A DNA stretch of 64,000 nt from an uncultured Porphyromonas sp. (GCF_902489635.1 NZ_CABUAN010000005.1:20282-84281); one strand, 5' to 3'; counted from the stretch's first letter, positions 33,281 through 41,405 are shown. A program made the numbers and translations. Notes: a model not told the origin generated them from the sequence alone.

Positions 33281-34231
33281 CTAATACTGTCGAACTTCCC
33301 AGTTTTTCTTCCTTGCAGTAGCTACGTGAGCAGCGCTATACTTGTTTTTATCCCTTCTCTCAGAGTAGCGATCTACTAGAAAAATAGTACCACTCTTCTT
33401 TTTCCTTCGATTGGGAAGACTATTCACCAACTTGGTCATAGCCTTGCCATTGATACAATTACTGTAGCAATAAAGAGTAACCAACCTAGTACACTCAGAT
33501 AGGTTCAAGCTGGTCAGCTTATTGTTGCAGCAGTCAAGCAGTGTTAAAGCGATGTTCTTTGACACGTCTAAGCTCGTCAGTCGATTGTAGGAGCACCTAA
33601 GCTCTGTCAAGGCGATGTTCTTTGACACGTCCAAGCTGGTCAGTTGATTCCATGAGCAGGCAAGCGTTGTCAAGACGGCATTCTTTGACACGTCCAAGCT
33701 GGTCAGTAGATTCTCTCTGCAGTCAAGCTCTGTCAAGGCAATGTTCTTTGACACGTCCAAACTGGTCAGTTGATTGCAGCAGCAGTCAAGCTTTCTCAAG
33801 GCGGTGGTCTTTGACACATCCAAGCTCGTCAGTTGATTGGAGGAGCACACAAGCGTTGTCAAGGCGGTGTTCTTTGACACATCCAAGCTCGTCAGTTCAT
33901 TCTCGAAGCAGTAAAGCTTTGTCAAGACGGTGTTCTTTGACACGTCTAAGCTGATCAGTTGATTGAAGGAGCAGTTAAGCTCTGTTACATCGCCACGGAT
34001 GGTGATCGTTTGGCTAGTGAGTCTGTAGGACTTGCGATCGAATTTGTCCGTTTTCCCAGTCTCTTGAGCCCCCTCGATGGTGACGTTGCCATTGGCTTTG
34101 ATACTCAGACCAATTTCCTCACCAACTCTTTCGGAGGTGGTCATGGTGATGACGCCTTGGGCGAGGAGGGAGGTGAAAGTGAGGAGCGTGCCGAGGAGAA
34201 CGAAGAGCCAGATGCGTAGATGTTTGCTCAT
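33281..34231 (-). CDS. Secreted tandem leucine-rich-repeat protein
   Basis: 316 residues with a signal peptide (1-25, ending LLAQ). A beta-rich N-domain spans about 26-82. Then eight 21-residue LRR units occupy about 83-257, seven of them near-identical with the core LTSLDVSKNIALTELDC. The C-terminal segment (MTKLVNSLPNRRKKKSGTIF, later ATARKKNWEVRQY) matches in pattern the region following the LRRs in the 1366-residue protein at 9018. No T9SS sorting domain is visible, so it is either periplasmic, exported another way or a shortened derivative. The function is unknown; such repeats usually bind proteins. Confidence 0.75.
   Translation of the reverse strand: MSKHLRIWLFVLLGTLLTFTSLLAQGVITMTTSERVGEEIGLSIKANGNVTIEGAQETGKTDKFDRKSYRLTSQTITIRGDVTELNCSFNQLISLDVSKNTVLTKLYCFENELTSLDVSKNTALTTLVCSSNQLTSLDVSKTTALRKLDCCCNQLTSLDVSKNIALTELDCRENLLTSLDVSKNAVLTTLACSWNQLTSLDVSKNIALTELRCSYNRLTSLDVSKNIALTLLDCCNNKLTSLNLSECTRLVTLYCYSNCINGKAMTKLVNSLPNRRKKKSGTIFLVDRYSERRDKNKYSAAHVATARKKNWEVRQY
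33461..33985 (-). repeat. Tandem 63-bp repeats encoding the LRR units
   Basis: Eight tandem units of 63 bases, each encoding one 21-residue LRR. The GACACGTCCAAGCTGGTCAG core (plus strand) recurs with only a few changes between units, while the variable bases cluster at the codons before and after the conserved Cys. Such similarity at DNA level fits recent expansion by slippage or recombination. Confidence 0.9.
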
Positions 34232-34360
34232 AGTGTAGCTAGAGATCAGAGGTTAGAGACTAGAGGTTAGAAGTGATGGGGAGGTGTGAAGGCTCTGCTG
34301 TACGAGCTGTGTCTTCTGCGAAGTTATACCTTTATTGCGAGTTGAGCAAGAGGAAGGGAC

Positions 34361-34414
34361 GAGTAGCTGGTGTAGGGACGCACGGTGAGTGTTTAGCGGG
34401 AGAGTGTCCCTACA
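34361..34414. repeat. Short relative of the REP-like palindrome
   Basis: GACGAGTAGCTGG (34359-34371 region) leads into TGTAGGGAC (34371-34379), which pairs with GTCCCTACA (34406-34414). The sequence between is a degenerate GACGCAC arm. It matches the left and right ends of the element at 32915-33085. Confidence 0.6.
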
Positions 34415-34439
34415 TTTCGCTACACGTCAAATGGGCTAC

Positions 34440-34690
34440 AGGTCTCTCCTCGGTAGGAAATCGGGAAGCGTCAGGGAGGAAACGAAATTTCCCCACGGAG
34501 GGCCGAAATAAAACTTCGGAAGAAGCAAATGAAACTTCGGAGGAATGAAATCATAAGTCCGAAGAGTTTTCCTGCGCCTCACTGGATAATCAGAGATCTC
34601 TACCTGGGGATTTACGATTTCCTCCATAGGGAGGTAGATGAGCTCATTATATATGTCGATGAGCTTATTATATAAATGTGTCCGCCCCGC
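34440..34690 (-). repeat. Rearranged fragment of the CCACGTGG repeat family
   Basis: CTTCGGAGGAATGAAAT and related blocks are the inverted form of the CCTCCGAAGTTTCATTT modules of copies A-C. The right part carries GGGAGGTAGATGAGCTCATTATATA, also seen near 36960 and, inverted, near 63790. CCACGTGG itself is degraded (CCCCACGG). Confidence 0.6.
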
Positions 34691-34717
34691 TCTCTAATCT
34701 CTAACCTCCAATCTCTA

Positions 34718-35103
34718 TTTACATATCTTTACGGGGAAATTCGTCCGATTCCCTCCTTTCTCGAATATCCACGTGGAAAATCTCAAATCTCCACGTGGGC
34801 GTCAAAAAATTCCTCCGAAGTTTCATTTGATTCCTCCGAAGTTTCATTTCATTCTTCCGAAGTTTTATTTCGCGCCCACGTGGAGGATTTTCTTTTTCCA
34901 CGTGAAGATTTTGAAACATCCACGTGGAAATCACTTTTCTCCGACACGGTGCCGTATCGATACGTAGCCGTATATAAATTATTGTAATGCGTCAACCCTG
35001 GCTGACGAAGTCAGGGCTGACGCATTATAATCGCTCTGTCAGGAGCGACACATAGCGACAAGCAAGGCATATATGAGGTTACTATATATAGTGTGTCAGC
35101 CCT
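34718..35103 (+). repeat. CCACGTGG mosaic repeat, copy B (with 3' tail)
   Basis: The same start (TTTACATATCTTTACGGGG) and the same GACACGGTGCCGTATCGATA block as copy A, with three tandem CCGAAGTTT modules inside. After TTATTGTAA comes a tail with a stable hairpin (GCGTCA plus CCCTG with CAGGG plus TGACGC, 34989-35023), TATAATCGCTCTGTCAGGAG and ACTATATATAGTGTGTCAGC. Confidence 0.85.
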
Positions 35104-35125
35104 AATCTCTAACCTCTAATTCCTA

Positions 35126-35453
35126 TTTACATATCTTTACGGGAAGATTGGTCCGATACCCTCCTTTCGCGAATATCCACGTGGAAAATCTCAAATCTCC
35201 ACGTGGATATTTTTTATTTTCCACGTGGGCGTCATTCATTTCCTCCGAAGTTTCATTTGATTCCTCCGAAGAATTTTTTATTTCCTACCTGGGAAATAAA
35301 AATTCTCCACCTGGATATTTCGAAATATCCACGTGGAAATCACTTTTCTCCGACACGGTGCCGTTTCGATATATAGTCGGCTCTAAATTATTGTAACGAG
35401 TCGACGTCGAATTTTCCCAGCCAGGGATGACGCCTTATAATCGCTCTGTTAGG
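35126..35453 (+). repeat. CCACGTGG mosaic repeat, copy C
   Basis: Its interior order is the same as in copy A. The tail is cut after TATAATCGCTCTGTTAGG, where the 170-codon gene ends. Copy B ends and copy C begins within 25 bases, so the two form a direct tandem. Confidence 0.85.
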
Positions 35454-35459
35454 AAAAAG

Positions 35460-35972
35460 TTATTCCGTTGGAGATATTTCAGCGTCAACTTCGACGTCCT
35501 CTGTACTGGGTTGAGAGTCAGGCAGTGCAGATGGAGAGATTTCTTCAACGGACGTATCCTCTTCTATTTTATTTGGAAGTACCTCTTCTCCACTTGGAAG
35601 TTCCTCTGCTTCACTTGGAAGCTCCTCTTCTTCACTTGGAAGTTCCTCTGCGTTACTACTTTCCGCTGCTTGTGAGTTACTCTCTGCTTTTCGCTTGTGG
35701 TTTACTGTTTTGCTTCCCTTTTGGTCACTTTTATGGGAGACGTTCTCAACAGCTGGGTTGATCTCTTCTTCATCATTATGAAAGCACGTACTAAATAGTC
35801 CACACAACAGAAAGGAAGCAAGGATACCCAGGAGTATATAGCGATTTCCCTTGGGGAACTTCCCTTTTATGTCGTTTTTCTTGGCCAAAGCACGACACCT
35901 TCCGCAACAGAAGCCATCGTCCCAAAGGTCGTCACCATCATATTCTTTTCCGCAATATCTACATTTACTCAT
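35460..35972 (-). CDS. Membrane protein with N-terminal zinc ribbon and acidic repeat tail
   Basis: 170 residues. Residues 4-7 (CRYC) and 22-26 (CCGRC) look like a small zinc ribbon; one transmembrane helix follows at about 44-62. The rest is polar: a Lys/Ser/Asn linker, then Glu/Ser/Pro-rich repeats (ELPSEEEELPSEAEELPSGE) that resemble a rod or stalk. The predicted topology is a ribbon in the cytoplasm and an acidic tail outside. I do not recognise the family. It lies 28 bases downstream of the 262-codon gene, so both are probably one transcript, and its 3' end abuts repeat copy C. Confidence 0.6.
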   Translation of the reverse strand: MSKCRYCGKEYDGDDLWDDGFCCGRCRALAKKNDIKGKFPKGNRYILLGILASFLLCGLFSTCFHNDEEEINPAVENVSHKSDQKGSKTVNHKRKAESNSQAAESSNAEELPSEEEELPSEAEELPSGEEVLPNKIEEDTSVEEISPSALPDSQPSTEDVEVDAEISPTE

Positions 35973-36000
35973 AATGTGCGCTGTTTATATGCTCTATACC

Positions 36001-36789
36001 TCATTCTCTAAGTATTCCCCTTAGGTTGCTTTTAAGGTCATCAAGAATAGCGTGATACCACATCCATGTGTCATCGCCACTGGATCTATCCGCAGGGTGA
36101 TGGGTGCGGTATGCCAATTTCACTGACTCAATATTCAGCTTGGCGACATCTTTTATTGGCAACCCGGATAGCTGGATAGGGTTATCGCGTATAACGAAGT
36201 TTTCCGCGATATATCTATTGTACTTCTCGTCGACACCTGTAAGGAAAATGAGGACATCTGGTTTAAGAATTTCTATTTCGTCAGGGATGACACGAAAAAA
36301 CTCTTGTTCCAATTGATGGGTAAAGCTATTCACAGATACACCTGTCCCATTACTACCCACAGCAGCAATCTTGGAGATGTTGTTCCAAAGAAATGCAGCT
36401 CTTTTAGTGGGAAACTCTTCGCGTAGAAACTCGGAAATGGAGCTCGTAAAACCATTAAAGCCGATATTGAAAAAAGAAGCTCTCACCGAAAAATAGATGT
36501 TGCCATCTACTTCCTTGTAATTTTCGTTATAAAACTCTTGATACAGCTCCATGATGTCGGCAGGAATTGGACGTTTATCAGCAGGCAGTTCCCACCTATT
36601 CACCTCTTGCCCAAATATCATGACTTTCAGATCGGCATCGGTATACCATTTCTCTGAATTTCCTTCGTCGTATTTATTTAGGCTCAACAAAAGAGGCGTG
36701 CGAATCGCAATCTCATGAGCTTTTAATGCTTCATTTAGTTTGAACCACTTCTCATCGTAAAGTAGCTCCAGTTGGTAGCTTAATCCCAT
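36001..36789 (-). CDS. Unknown protein, possibly uracil-DNA-glycosylase-like fold
   Basis: 262 soluble residues, with clearly more A+T than the flanking housekeeping genes. The order of LKVMIFGQEVNRW (about 73-85), a middle ILKPDVLIFLTG strand and a late THHPA motif recalls the three motif positions of the uracil-DNA glycosylase superfamily (hydrophobic strand with Gly, then a strand, then HPS/HPA). The catalytic residues cannot be matched with certainty, so this is only a fold suggestion. It is the first gene of a two-gene unit with a TATATTTG box upstream, flanked by members of the dispersed repeat family on both sides, which suggests acquisition as an accessory cassette. Confidence 0.5.
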   Translation of the reverse strand: MGLSYQLELLYDEKWFKLNEALKAHEIAIRTPLLLSLNKYDEGNSEKWYTDADLKVMIFGQEVNRWELPADKRPIPADIMELYQEFYNENYKEVDGNIYFSVRASFFNIGFNGFTSSISEFLREEFPTKRAAFLWNNISKIAAVGSNGTGVSVNSFTHQLEQEFFRVIPDEIEILKPDVLIFLTGVDEKYNRYIAENFVIRDNPIQLSGLPIKDVAKLNIESVKLAYRTHHPADRSSGDDTWMWYHAILDDLKSNLRGILRE

Positions 36790-36852
36790 AGTTCGTTTGC
36801 ATTAAACTTATAAGTCATCGAATAACGAGGCAAAGACTCTCGCCACGCGCTA

Positions 36853-36860
36853 CAAATATA
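36853..36860 (-). promoter_or_regulatory. Candidate -7 box for the two-gene accessory cassette
   Basis: TATATTTG on the minus strand, 64 bases before the ATG at 36789. Upstream is an AT-rich tract with TTTTCGTTAC at roughly the -33 position. Confidence 0.5.
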
Positions 36861-36900
36861 TTGCTTTTATTTTAATCTGTAACGAAAAGGGCAGACCGCA

Positions 36901-37000
36901 CGGGATGACGCATCATCATCGCTCTGTCAGGAGCTACAGATGACGACCAGCGAGGAGTAGGGAGGTAGATGAGTGCACTATATATAATGTGTCAGCCCCG
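36901..37000 (+). repeat. 3' tail of the dispersed repeat (copy D, partial)
   Basis: ATGACGCATCATCATCGCTC, then TGTCAGGAG, ACGACCAGCGAGGAGTAG, GGAGGTAGATGAG and CACTATATATAATGTGTCAG match the tail of copy B and the inverted copy at 63784-64000. The CCACGTGG part is missing. Confidence 0.7.
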
Positions 37001-37041
37001 ACCAAATTGTGACGCTAACTAGTGACTAACAATCTATTTAG

Positions 37042-37049
37042 TACCTTTG
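37042..37049 (+). promoter_or_regulatory. Candidate -7 box for the glucosaminidase gene
   Basis: TACCTTTG, 87 bases before the ATG at 37136. It lies inside the upstream in-frame extension of the open reading frame, which supports the downstream start. Confidence 0.5.
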
Positions 37050-37135
37050 TAGTTCAAGTGGCTCTTACTGCTTTGCTTGCTCCGCAGGGCGAGGAGTCTC
37101 TGGTGCCTAGCTATACATCTCTAGAATTAAGTCTT

Positions 37136-38077
37136 ATGAAGCTCATTACCGATTCGTCACGGTCTCTGCTCTCGATAGCCTGTCTGCTCTTGCTCTGCAC
37201 GACAGCGTGGGCGCAAGCGCCTATGAACCCGCGCTACCAGACCTACATACGTACCTATGCCGATGAGTGCATCCGCCAGATGAAGCGTCACAAGATCCCT
37301 GCGAGCATCACGATGGCGCAGGGACTGATCGAGACGGGGGCCGGATCTAGTCGCCTAGCGAGTGAGGGCAATAACCACTTCGGCATCAAGTGCCACCGAG
37401 CTTGGCAAGGACAGCGTATCTATGCCGATGATGATCTCAAGGGGGAGTGCTTTCGCAAGTACCGCTCTGTGGGCGACTCCTACGAGGATCACTCCAACTT
37501 CCTCAAGCAGCCTCGTTACCAAGTACTATACACCTACCCTATCACGGACTATCAGGCTTGGGCTAGGGGGTTACAGCAGTGTGGCTATGCGACGAACAAG
37601 GGCTACGCTAATATGCTCATCAAGGTGATCGAGCAGTACGAGCTATACGAGCTGGATCGCGGACGCTATCCGCGCTGGATGTCAGGTCGCCCAGCACCAA
37701 CCTATACGCCCTCTGACGATGATCCCGAGATGAAGCTCACGCATGAGGGATACTTTAGCTATGGACTCCTATATGTCCTCGCCAACGAGGGTGACTCGCT
37801 TGAGTCGATAGCTCGTGAGATGGGCATAAGTCTCAAGCGCTTAGCTGACTACAACGATATGCCGGTAGACTTCCCGATTCAGGCTGGCGATGTGATCTAT
37901 CTGGAGCGCAAGAACAGGCGCGCCACGCCAAACTACCCCGATCATGTGGTGCAGGTGGGTGAGTCGATGCACGACATATCACAGCGCTACGGCATACGCC
38001 TCGCTCGTCTCTATCGTATGAACCACCTAGACTACGACTACGTCCCCGAGGAGGGCGACGTACTCCGACTCCGCTAA
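37136..38077 (+). CDS. Secreted glucosaminidase-domain protein with LysM repeats
   Basis: 313 residues from the ATG at 37136, placing a signal peptide at 1-27 (ending AWAQ). An in-frame GTG-type start at 37022 would precede the promoter and bury the signal, so it is rejected. Residues about 30-180 are a GH73-type N-acetylglucosaminidase domain: ASITMAQGLIETGAGSSRLA carries the catalytic Glu, followed by NNHFGIKCHRAWQG and YEDHSNFL. Two LysM-like modules follow (about 205-265 and 273-313; EGDSLESIAREMGISLKRL and GESMHDISQRYGIRLARL). It is expected to bind and cut peptidoglycan in the periplasm, acting in cell-wall remodelling. Confidence 0.88.
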   Translation: MKLITDSSRSLLSIACLLLLCTTAWAQAPMNPRYQTYIRTYADECIRQMKRHKIPASITMAQGLIETGAGSSRLASEGNNHFGIKCHRAWQGQRIYADDDLKGECFRKYRSVGDSYEDHSNFLKQPRYQVLYTYPITDYQAWARGLQQCGYATNKGYANMLIKVIEQYELYELDRGRYPRWMSGRPAPTYTPSDDDPEMKLTHEGYFSYGLLYVLANEGDSLESIAREMGISLKRLADYNDMPVDFPIQAGDVIYLERKNRRATPNYPDHVVQVGESMHDISQRYGIRLARLYRMNHLDYDYVPEEGDVLRLR

Positions 38078-38082
38078 AGTCT

Positions 38083-38131
38083 AAAGTCTAATCTCTAACT
38101 TCTAAGGTCTAACTTCTAATCTCTAAGGTCT
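38083..38131 (+). repeat. TCTAA-type tandem repeat before purM
   Basis: Imperfect tandem units (AGTCTAATCTCTAACTTCTA and AGGTCTAACTTCTAATCTC) fill the gap between two genes; the last unit runs straight into the purM ATG (AGGTCTATG), so it lies where a ribosome-binding site would be. Confidence 0.75.
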
Positions 38132-39292
38132 ATGAACCGATATATGCGCCGTGGCGTTTCTGCCGCAAAAGAAGATGTACACAAGGCTATTGCTCACATA
38201 GACAAGGGGCTATACCCGCAAGCCTTTTGCAAGATACTACCTGACATACTGGGTGGTGATCCCAACTATTGCAACATCATGCATGCCGATGGGGCTGGCA
38301 CGAAGTCTTCGCTAGCTTATATCTACTGGCGAGAGACGGGCGACCTCTCCGTGTGGCGAGGCATAGCTCAGGATGCGATCGTGATGAACCTCGACGACCT
38401 CCTCTGCGTGGGTGCCACCTCGGGCATGCTCCTCTCCTCGACCATCGGGCGCAACAAGCAGCTCATCCCTGGCGAAGTGATCGGAGCTGTCATCAATGGC
38501 ACCGAAGAGATCTTAGCACAGATGCGTGACCTAGGGGTGGAGATCTACCTCACAGGGGGCGAGACGGCTGACGTGGGCGACCTGGTCCGTACGATCATCG
38601 TAGACAGCACCGTGACCTGCCGTATGCGTCGGAGCGACATCATAGACAATGCGCACATCGCTGACGGAGATGTGATCGTCGGCTTTGCCTCCTATGGACA
38701 GGCAACCTACGAGGAGCGTTACAATGGCGGTATGGGGAGCAACGGGCTTACCTCTGCACGGCACGATATACTCTATCATGCACTCGCTGAGAAGTATCCC
38801 GAGAGCTACGACCCCGCTGTGCCTGATGACTTGGTTTACAGTGGTAGCCGAGAGCTACTCGCTGAGGTGCCAGGGACAGGGCTGACGGTCGGCGAACTGA
38901 TCCTCTCCCCCACACGTACCTACGCACCACTTGTGGCGAAGCTACTCAAAGAGATGCGCCCCGCCATACATGGACTAATCCACTGTACAGGAGGCGCACA
39001 GACGAAGGTGATGAACTTCGTCACCAACAAACATATTATCAAGGACCATCTCCTTCCGGTTCCTCCGCTCTTCCAGATGATTGCCGAGGAGAGTGGAGCT
39101 GACGCTGCGGAGCTGTACCAAGTCTTTAACATGGGGCATCGCCTAGAGGCTTACCTGCCCGCCGAGCAGGCTGAGGAGGCTATCGCTGTGGCGCGACACT
39201 TCAACATCGACGCGCAGATCATCGGTCGTGTTGAGGCGGCCGACCAGAATCGCCTGACACTCGTTACGCCCTTTGGCACGGTGGAGCGATAG
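38132..39292 (+). CDS. purM: Phosphoribosylformylglycinamidine cyclo-ligase-like protein (AIR synthase)
   Basis: 386 residues. Closes the imidazole ring in purine synthesis (FGAM to AIR, ATP-dependent). The N-domain holds MHADGAGTKSSLAYIYWRET and the Asp-rich QDAIVMNLDDLLCVGAT; GGETADVGDLVRTIIVD and SYGQATYEERYNGGMGSNGL are further PurM blocks, and HCTGGAQTKVMNF marks the C-domain. It is about 40 residues longer than the E. coli enzyme, in line with the divergent Bacteroidota form. It sits directly after a TCTAA repeat and before prfA. Confidence 0.88.
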   Translation: MNRYMRRGVSAAKEDVHKAIAHIDKGLYPQAFCKILPDILGGDPNYCNIMHADGAGTKSSLAYIYWRETGDLSVWRGIAQDAIVMNLDDLLCVGATSGMLLSSTIGRNKQLIPGEVIGAVINGTEEILAQMRDLGVEIYLTGGETADVGDLVRTIIVDSTVTCRMRRSDIIDNAHIADGDVIVGFASYGQATYEERYNGGMGSNGLTSARHDILYHALAEKYPESYDPAVPDDLVYSGSRELLAEVPGTGLTVGELILSPTRTYAPLVAKLLKEMRPAIHGLIHCTGGAQTKVMNFVTNKHIIKDHLLPVPPLFQMIAEESGADAAELYQVFNMGHRLEAYLPAEQAEEAIAVARHFNIDAQIIGRVEAADQNRLTLVTPFGTVER

Positions 39293-39346
39293 CCACGGTA
39301 GAGCGATAGCCTTTGACCCACCCCTTACATCACTTAGCAGACCTAT

Positions 39347-40453
39347 ATGAACGATTTACTCAACCGCATAGAAGCTCTGGTGGCACGCCACGAGGAGCTA
39401 GAGACATTGATCACCGACCCTAGCGTCATTGCTGACGGCAGACGCTTTGCCACGCTCAGCAAGGAGTACACCCACCTGGGAGAGATCCTCAAAGCTGGCG
39501 GGCAGTACAAGCAGCTCCTGACACAACAGGAGGAGGCCGAGAGTACGCTCCAAGACGCCGACAGCGATGAAGAGCTAAAAGCGATGGCGCGCGAGTTACT
39601 CGCTGAGGCTAAGGAGGAGATCCCTAAGATGGAGGAGGAGATCAAGCTGCTCCTCCTACCGAACGATCCAGAGGATGACAAGAACGCTATCGTCGAGCTA
39701 CGCGCTGGCACGGGCGGTGACGAGGCAGCACTCTTTGCGGGTGACCTCTTCCGTATGTACTCGCGCTACTGCGAGACGAAGGGGTGGAATGTCACCGTCA
39801 GCAGCTATACCGAGGGCGGCACGGGTGGCTACAAGGAGATCGTACTCAATGTTACAGGTACGGGCGTGTACGGTACGCTCAAGTATGAGAGTGGTGTGCA
39901 TCGCGTGCAGCGCGTCCCCCAGACGGAGACGCAGGGACGTATCCACACCTCGGCAGCGACCGTGGCCGTATTGCCTGAGGCTGACAAGTTTGAGGTCAAC
40001 ATCAACGAGGGTGAGATCAAGTGGGATACCTTCCGCTCTAGTGGTGCTGGTGGGCAGAATGTCAACAAGGTGGAGTCAGGCGTTCGTCTCCACTATCCGT
40101 GGCGCAACCCCAATACGGGTGTCGTGGAGGATATAACGATCGAGTGTACCGAGACGCGTGACCAGCCGAAGAATAAGGAGCGTGCGCTGTCACGACTTCG
40201 CACTTTCATCTATGACAAGGAGCATCAGAAGTATATCGACGAGATAGCTTCACGTCGTAAGACGATGGTCTCGACGGGCGACCGCTCGGCTAAGATCCGC
40301 ACCTACAACTTCCCGCAGGGTCGTGTCACCGATCACCGCATCGGTCTGACGGTGCACAACTTACCCGGCGTGCTCGGTGGCGACCTGCAGCCGATCATCG
40401 ACGCACTCATCGTCGCTGAGAATACGGAGCGCCTCAAAGAGGCCACCCTCTGA
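39347..40453 (+). CDS. prfA: Peptide chain release factor 1
   Basis: 368 residues; recognises UAA and UAG and triggers peptide release. The GGQ motif is in SSGAGGQNVNKVES, preceded by VHRVQRVPQTETQGRIHTSA and followed by NFPQGRVTDHRIGLTVHNL, the RF1-type C-terminal signature. No in-frame stop or programmed frameshift of the RF2 kind is seen. It lies 54 bases after purM. Confidence 0.97.
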   Translation: MNDLLNRIEALVARHEELETLITDPSVIADGRRFATLSKEYTHLGEILKAGGQYKQLLTQQEEAESTLQDADSDEELKAMARELLAEAKEEIPKMEEEIKLLLLPNDPEDDKNAIVELRAGTGGDEAALFAGDLFRMYSRYCETKGWNVTVSSYTEGGTGGYKEIVLNVTGTGVYGTLKYESGVHRVQRVPQTETQGRIHTSAATVAVLPEADKFEVNINEGEIKWDTFRSSGAGGQNVNKVESGVRLHYPWRNPNTGVVEDITIECTETRDQPKNKERALSRLRTFIYDKEHQKYIDEIASRRKTMVSTGDRSAKIRTYNFPQGRVTDHRIGLTVHNLPGVLGGDLQPIIDALIVAENTERLKEATL

Positions 40454-40559
40454 TTTTCACCCAAATGCTACTATGCTTTTGGATATCGATATGATACTTT
40501 TTCACTACCTTAGTAGACCGTATACGGTTACTCACTTCAAATAAACAGAAGACTATCTC

Positions 40560-41393
40560 ATGAATCGCGAGCAAATCATAGCACAAATACGAGCCAAGCG
40601 CAGCTACCTCTGCGTGGGTCTCGATCCAGATATACAGAAGTTGCCTCCGCACTTGCTGAAGGGGGATAATCCTATCCTAGATTTCAACAAAGCGATCATC
40701 GATGCCACAGCACAGTACGCTATCGCATTCAAGCTGAACTTGGCTTTTTATGAAACCCTTGGGGCTTTCGGCATGCAGGTCTTTGGCGATACGGTGGACT
40801 ACATACGTCAGAATTATCCCGAGCAGCTGATCATCGCTGATGCTAAGCGTGGCGACATAGGCAATACGAGCAAGATGTATGCGCGTGCCTTCTACGAGAA
40901 CTTTAAGGTCGATGCGCTCACCGTGGCTCCCTACATGGGTAGCGACAGTGTGCTGCCTTTCCTAGAGTATAGCGACAAGTGGGTGATCCTACTCGCCTTG
41001 ACGAGCAATCAGGGGGCGCAGGACTTTCAGATGCTCCATACGGGCGAGGAGACTTGTCTCTTCGAGCAGGTGCTCAAGACGGCTCTGAGCTGGGAGGGCG
41101 CGGACCATATCATGTTTGTCGTAGGTGCTACGCAGAGCAATCTGATGCAGCGTGTGCGGGCGGTGGCTCCAAATGCCTTCCTCCTCGTACCAGGCGTGGG
41201 TGCTCAGGGAGGTAGCCTAGAGGCGGTCGCAGAGCATGCGATGACGAGCGACTGCGGACTGATCGTCAATAGTTCGCGAGGCATCATCTATGCGGGCAAT
41301 GACGAGCGCTTTGCCTCGGCTGCTGCGAAGGCAGCCTCTGACCTAGCACGCCAGATGGAGCAGACGCTCATAGACAAGGGTATCATAGACTAA
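40560..41393 (+). CDS. pyrF: Orotidine 5'-phosphate decarboxylase, type 2
   Basis: 277 residues, the longer type 2 class. Makes UMP from OMP in pyrimidine synthesis. The catalytic DAKRGDIGNTS and the phosphate-binding LVPGVGAQGGSLEAV and NSSRGIIYA are intact. An imperfect box, TACCTTAG at 40506-40513, could serve as a promoter. It lies 12 bases upstream of lpxD, so the two may be cotranscribed. Confidence 0.95.
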   Translation: MNREQIIAQIRAKRSYLCVGLDPDIQKLPPHLLKGDNPILDFNKAIIDATAQYAIAFKLNLAFYETLGAFGMQVFGDTVDYIRQNYPEQLIIADAKRGDIGNTSKMYARAFYENFKVDALTVAPYMGSDSVLPFLEYSDKWVILLALTSNQGAQDFQMLHTGEETCLFEQVLKTALSWEGADHIMFVVGATQSNLMQRVRAVAPNAFLLVPGVGAQGGSLEAVAEHAMTSDCGLIVNSSRGIIYAGNDERFASAAAKAASDLARQMEQTLIDKGIID

Positions 41394-41405
41394 TATATAA
41401 GGTAG

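Larger units (their letters stand above)
34232..35459. other. Gene-free repeat zone
   Basis: 1228 bases without a gene that I would defend. Contents in order: TCTAA repeat (34247-34278), a REP-like palindrome relative (34361-34414), a rearranged, partly inverted fragment of the CCACGTGG repeat (34440-34690), and complete copies B (34718-35103) and C (35126-35453), each preceded by a TCTAA repeat. Open frames here run through the repeats. Confidence 0.75.
36790..37135. other. Divergent intergenic region with promoters and repeat fragment
   Basis: 346 bases between divergent genes. They hold the TATATTTG box of the two-gene cassette (36853-36860, minus), the 3' tail of the dispersed repeat (36901-37000) and the TACCTTTG box of the glucosaminidase gene (37042-37049, plus). 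Confidence 0.7.

Noticed and set aside
33461..33985. Regularly spaced repeats that could suggest a CRISPR array
   Set aside because: The period is exactly 63 bases, divisible by three, inside an open reading frame that encodes 21-residue LRR units; no cas genes are present.
34676..34987. Repeat-spanning frames as real genes
   Set aside because: The bases are accounted for by a dispersed repeat; the amino acid pattern mirrors the CCACGTGG and CCTCCGAAG modules. They are listed as a finding only because the phase is the same in three copies.
37022..37135. Upstream in-frame start for the glucosaminidase gene
   Set aside because: It would place the promoter box inside the coding region and 38 residues before a clean signal peptide; the ATG at 37136 is better.
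40506..40513. TACCTTAG as a firm pyrF promoter
   Set aside because: One mismatch to TAnnTTTG and no TTG at the right distance; mentioned only within the pyrF entry.
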